Made by a program: the position numbers and the translations under genes
Origin: [Bacillus] enclensis
GTDB lineage: Bacteria; Bacillota; Bacilli; Bacillales; Bacillaceae_B
Assembly (NCBI RefSeq): GCF_001456935.1
Contig: NZ_KQ758482.1
Location: forward strand, 972,249-1,036,248
Length of the DNA stretch: 64,000 nucleotides
Reading direction: 5' to 3'
In this document: positions 63,798-64,000 of the stretch, piece by piece
Numbering within the stretch: the first letter of the stretch is position 1
How the letters are laid out: each line of letters opens with the position of its first letter
The notes under the pieces: generated by a model
Databases searched by the model: none
The model's input: only the letters and a program-made list of their open reading frames with translations
What the model was told of the DNA's origin: nothing

Positions 63798-64000
63798 TCA
63801 CTTCAATTCTGCTTCTGCAGCAATTGCTTCTTCTTTACCCTGAATTTTTTCTCCGTTAGACAGCACATACCAAGGGCCGCCTGTATGCTTCGGAAATTCA
63901 CTTTCTTCAGGAGATTGATTTGATCCTTCAGGCTCTTGGTCGGCTTCTTCTGACCCCACTCCCAATTGCTCAATCAACGGCTTCCCTACTTTATTTTCTG
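63798..64000 (-). CDS. Phage structural-region protein, C-terminal part
   Basis: 67 codons before the window end, ending in TGA at 63798-63800. Acidic, with KHTGGPWYVLSNGEKIQGKE. Small proteins of this form sit beside major capsid genes; identity is not certain. Confidence 0.6.
   Translation of the reverse strand, partial: ENKVGKPLIEQLGVGSEEADQEPEGSNQSPEESEFPKHTGGPWYVLSNGEKIQGKEEAIAAEAELK

Larger units (their letters stand above)
48841..64000. mobile_element. Siphovirus-type prophage (right side runs beyond the window)
   Basis: From the comGA junction to the window end. Lysis, tail and head-tail genes all read leftward towards the junction, in the standard siphovirus order. AT-rich accessory genes lie at the edge. 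Integrase, repressor, replication, terminase and capsid genes are not in the window. Confidence 0.95.

Noticed and set aside
1..64000. tRNA or rRNA genes
   Set aside because: No cloverleaf with a T-loop GTTCGA-type arm in the right setting and no rRNA-like sequence was noticed.

Overview
The window is chromosomal DNA of a spore-forming, low-to-mid GC Firmicute of the family Bacillaceae. Gene content and order follow the Bacillus subtilis bkd - spo0A - recN - dxs - accBC - spoIIIA - efp - gcv - comG stretch almost gene for gene. The OLE RNA/OapA pair and a B12-type ribonucleotide reductase are not typical of B. subtilis itself and point to a related, possibly marine or alkali-tolerant genus. 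That last point is inference; no species call is possible from this sequence alone.

Layout. 1-4925: branched-chain keto acid catabolism (ptb-bcd-buk) behind a consensus sigma-54 promoter, with the activator BkdR. 5004-6071: DUF2627 protein and a glycerophosphodiesterase. 6232-8909: sporulation regulator Spo0A and signalling protease SpoIVB, separated by an intergenic region with 0A boxes and a nested repeat. 9033-11335: RecN and ArgR. 11416-12018: five long hairpin repeats in an alternating A-B-A-B-A array. 12200-20143: nusB-folD-xseA-xseB-ispA-OLE RNA-oapA-dxs-yqxC, all read leftward. 20281-22590: accB-accC-yqhY. 22826-28010: the spoIIIA operon AA to AH. 28599-31358: efp, papA, aroQ, yqhR. 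31685-37804: yqhP, yqhO, an adenosylcobalamin-type ribonucleotide reductase split by a 318-nt group I intron and preceded by two NrdR boxes, lipM, and rhodanese yqhL. 37987-42190: gcvT-gcvPA-gcvPB under a tandem glycine riboswitch. 42371-45051: yqhH-yqhG and yqzE. 45103-48840: aroK and comGG to comGB, then the last third of comGA.

At about 48840 comGA is cut inside its conserved GHLVLTTLHT ATPase motif by a siphovirus-type prophage that runs to the end of the window. From the junction inward it carries small plus-strand genes, a secreted protein of unknown function, the lysis module (amidase endolysin, phi LC3-type holin, XhlA), an XkdX-like protein, tail fibre/endopeptidase, distal tail protein, tape measure, a tail-chaperone pair with a likely programmed -1 frameshift, the tail tube protein and head-tail connectors. 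The 5' part of comGA must lie beyond the window.

Most striking points: (1) an intact-looking OLE RNA with its own sigma-A-like promoter and its partner gene oapA; (2) an endonuclease-free group I intron in a class II ribonucleotide reductase gene; (3) a prophage that severs the competence ATPase gene; (4) an alternating array of about 122-bp hairpin repeats whose relatives occur at two further loci, one nested within another repeat; (5) spoIIIAD with no conventional start codon.
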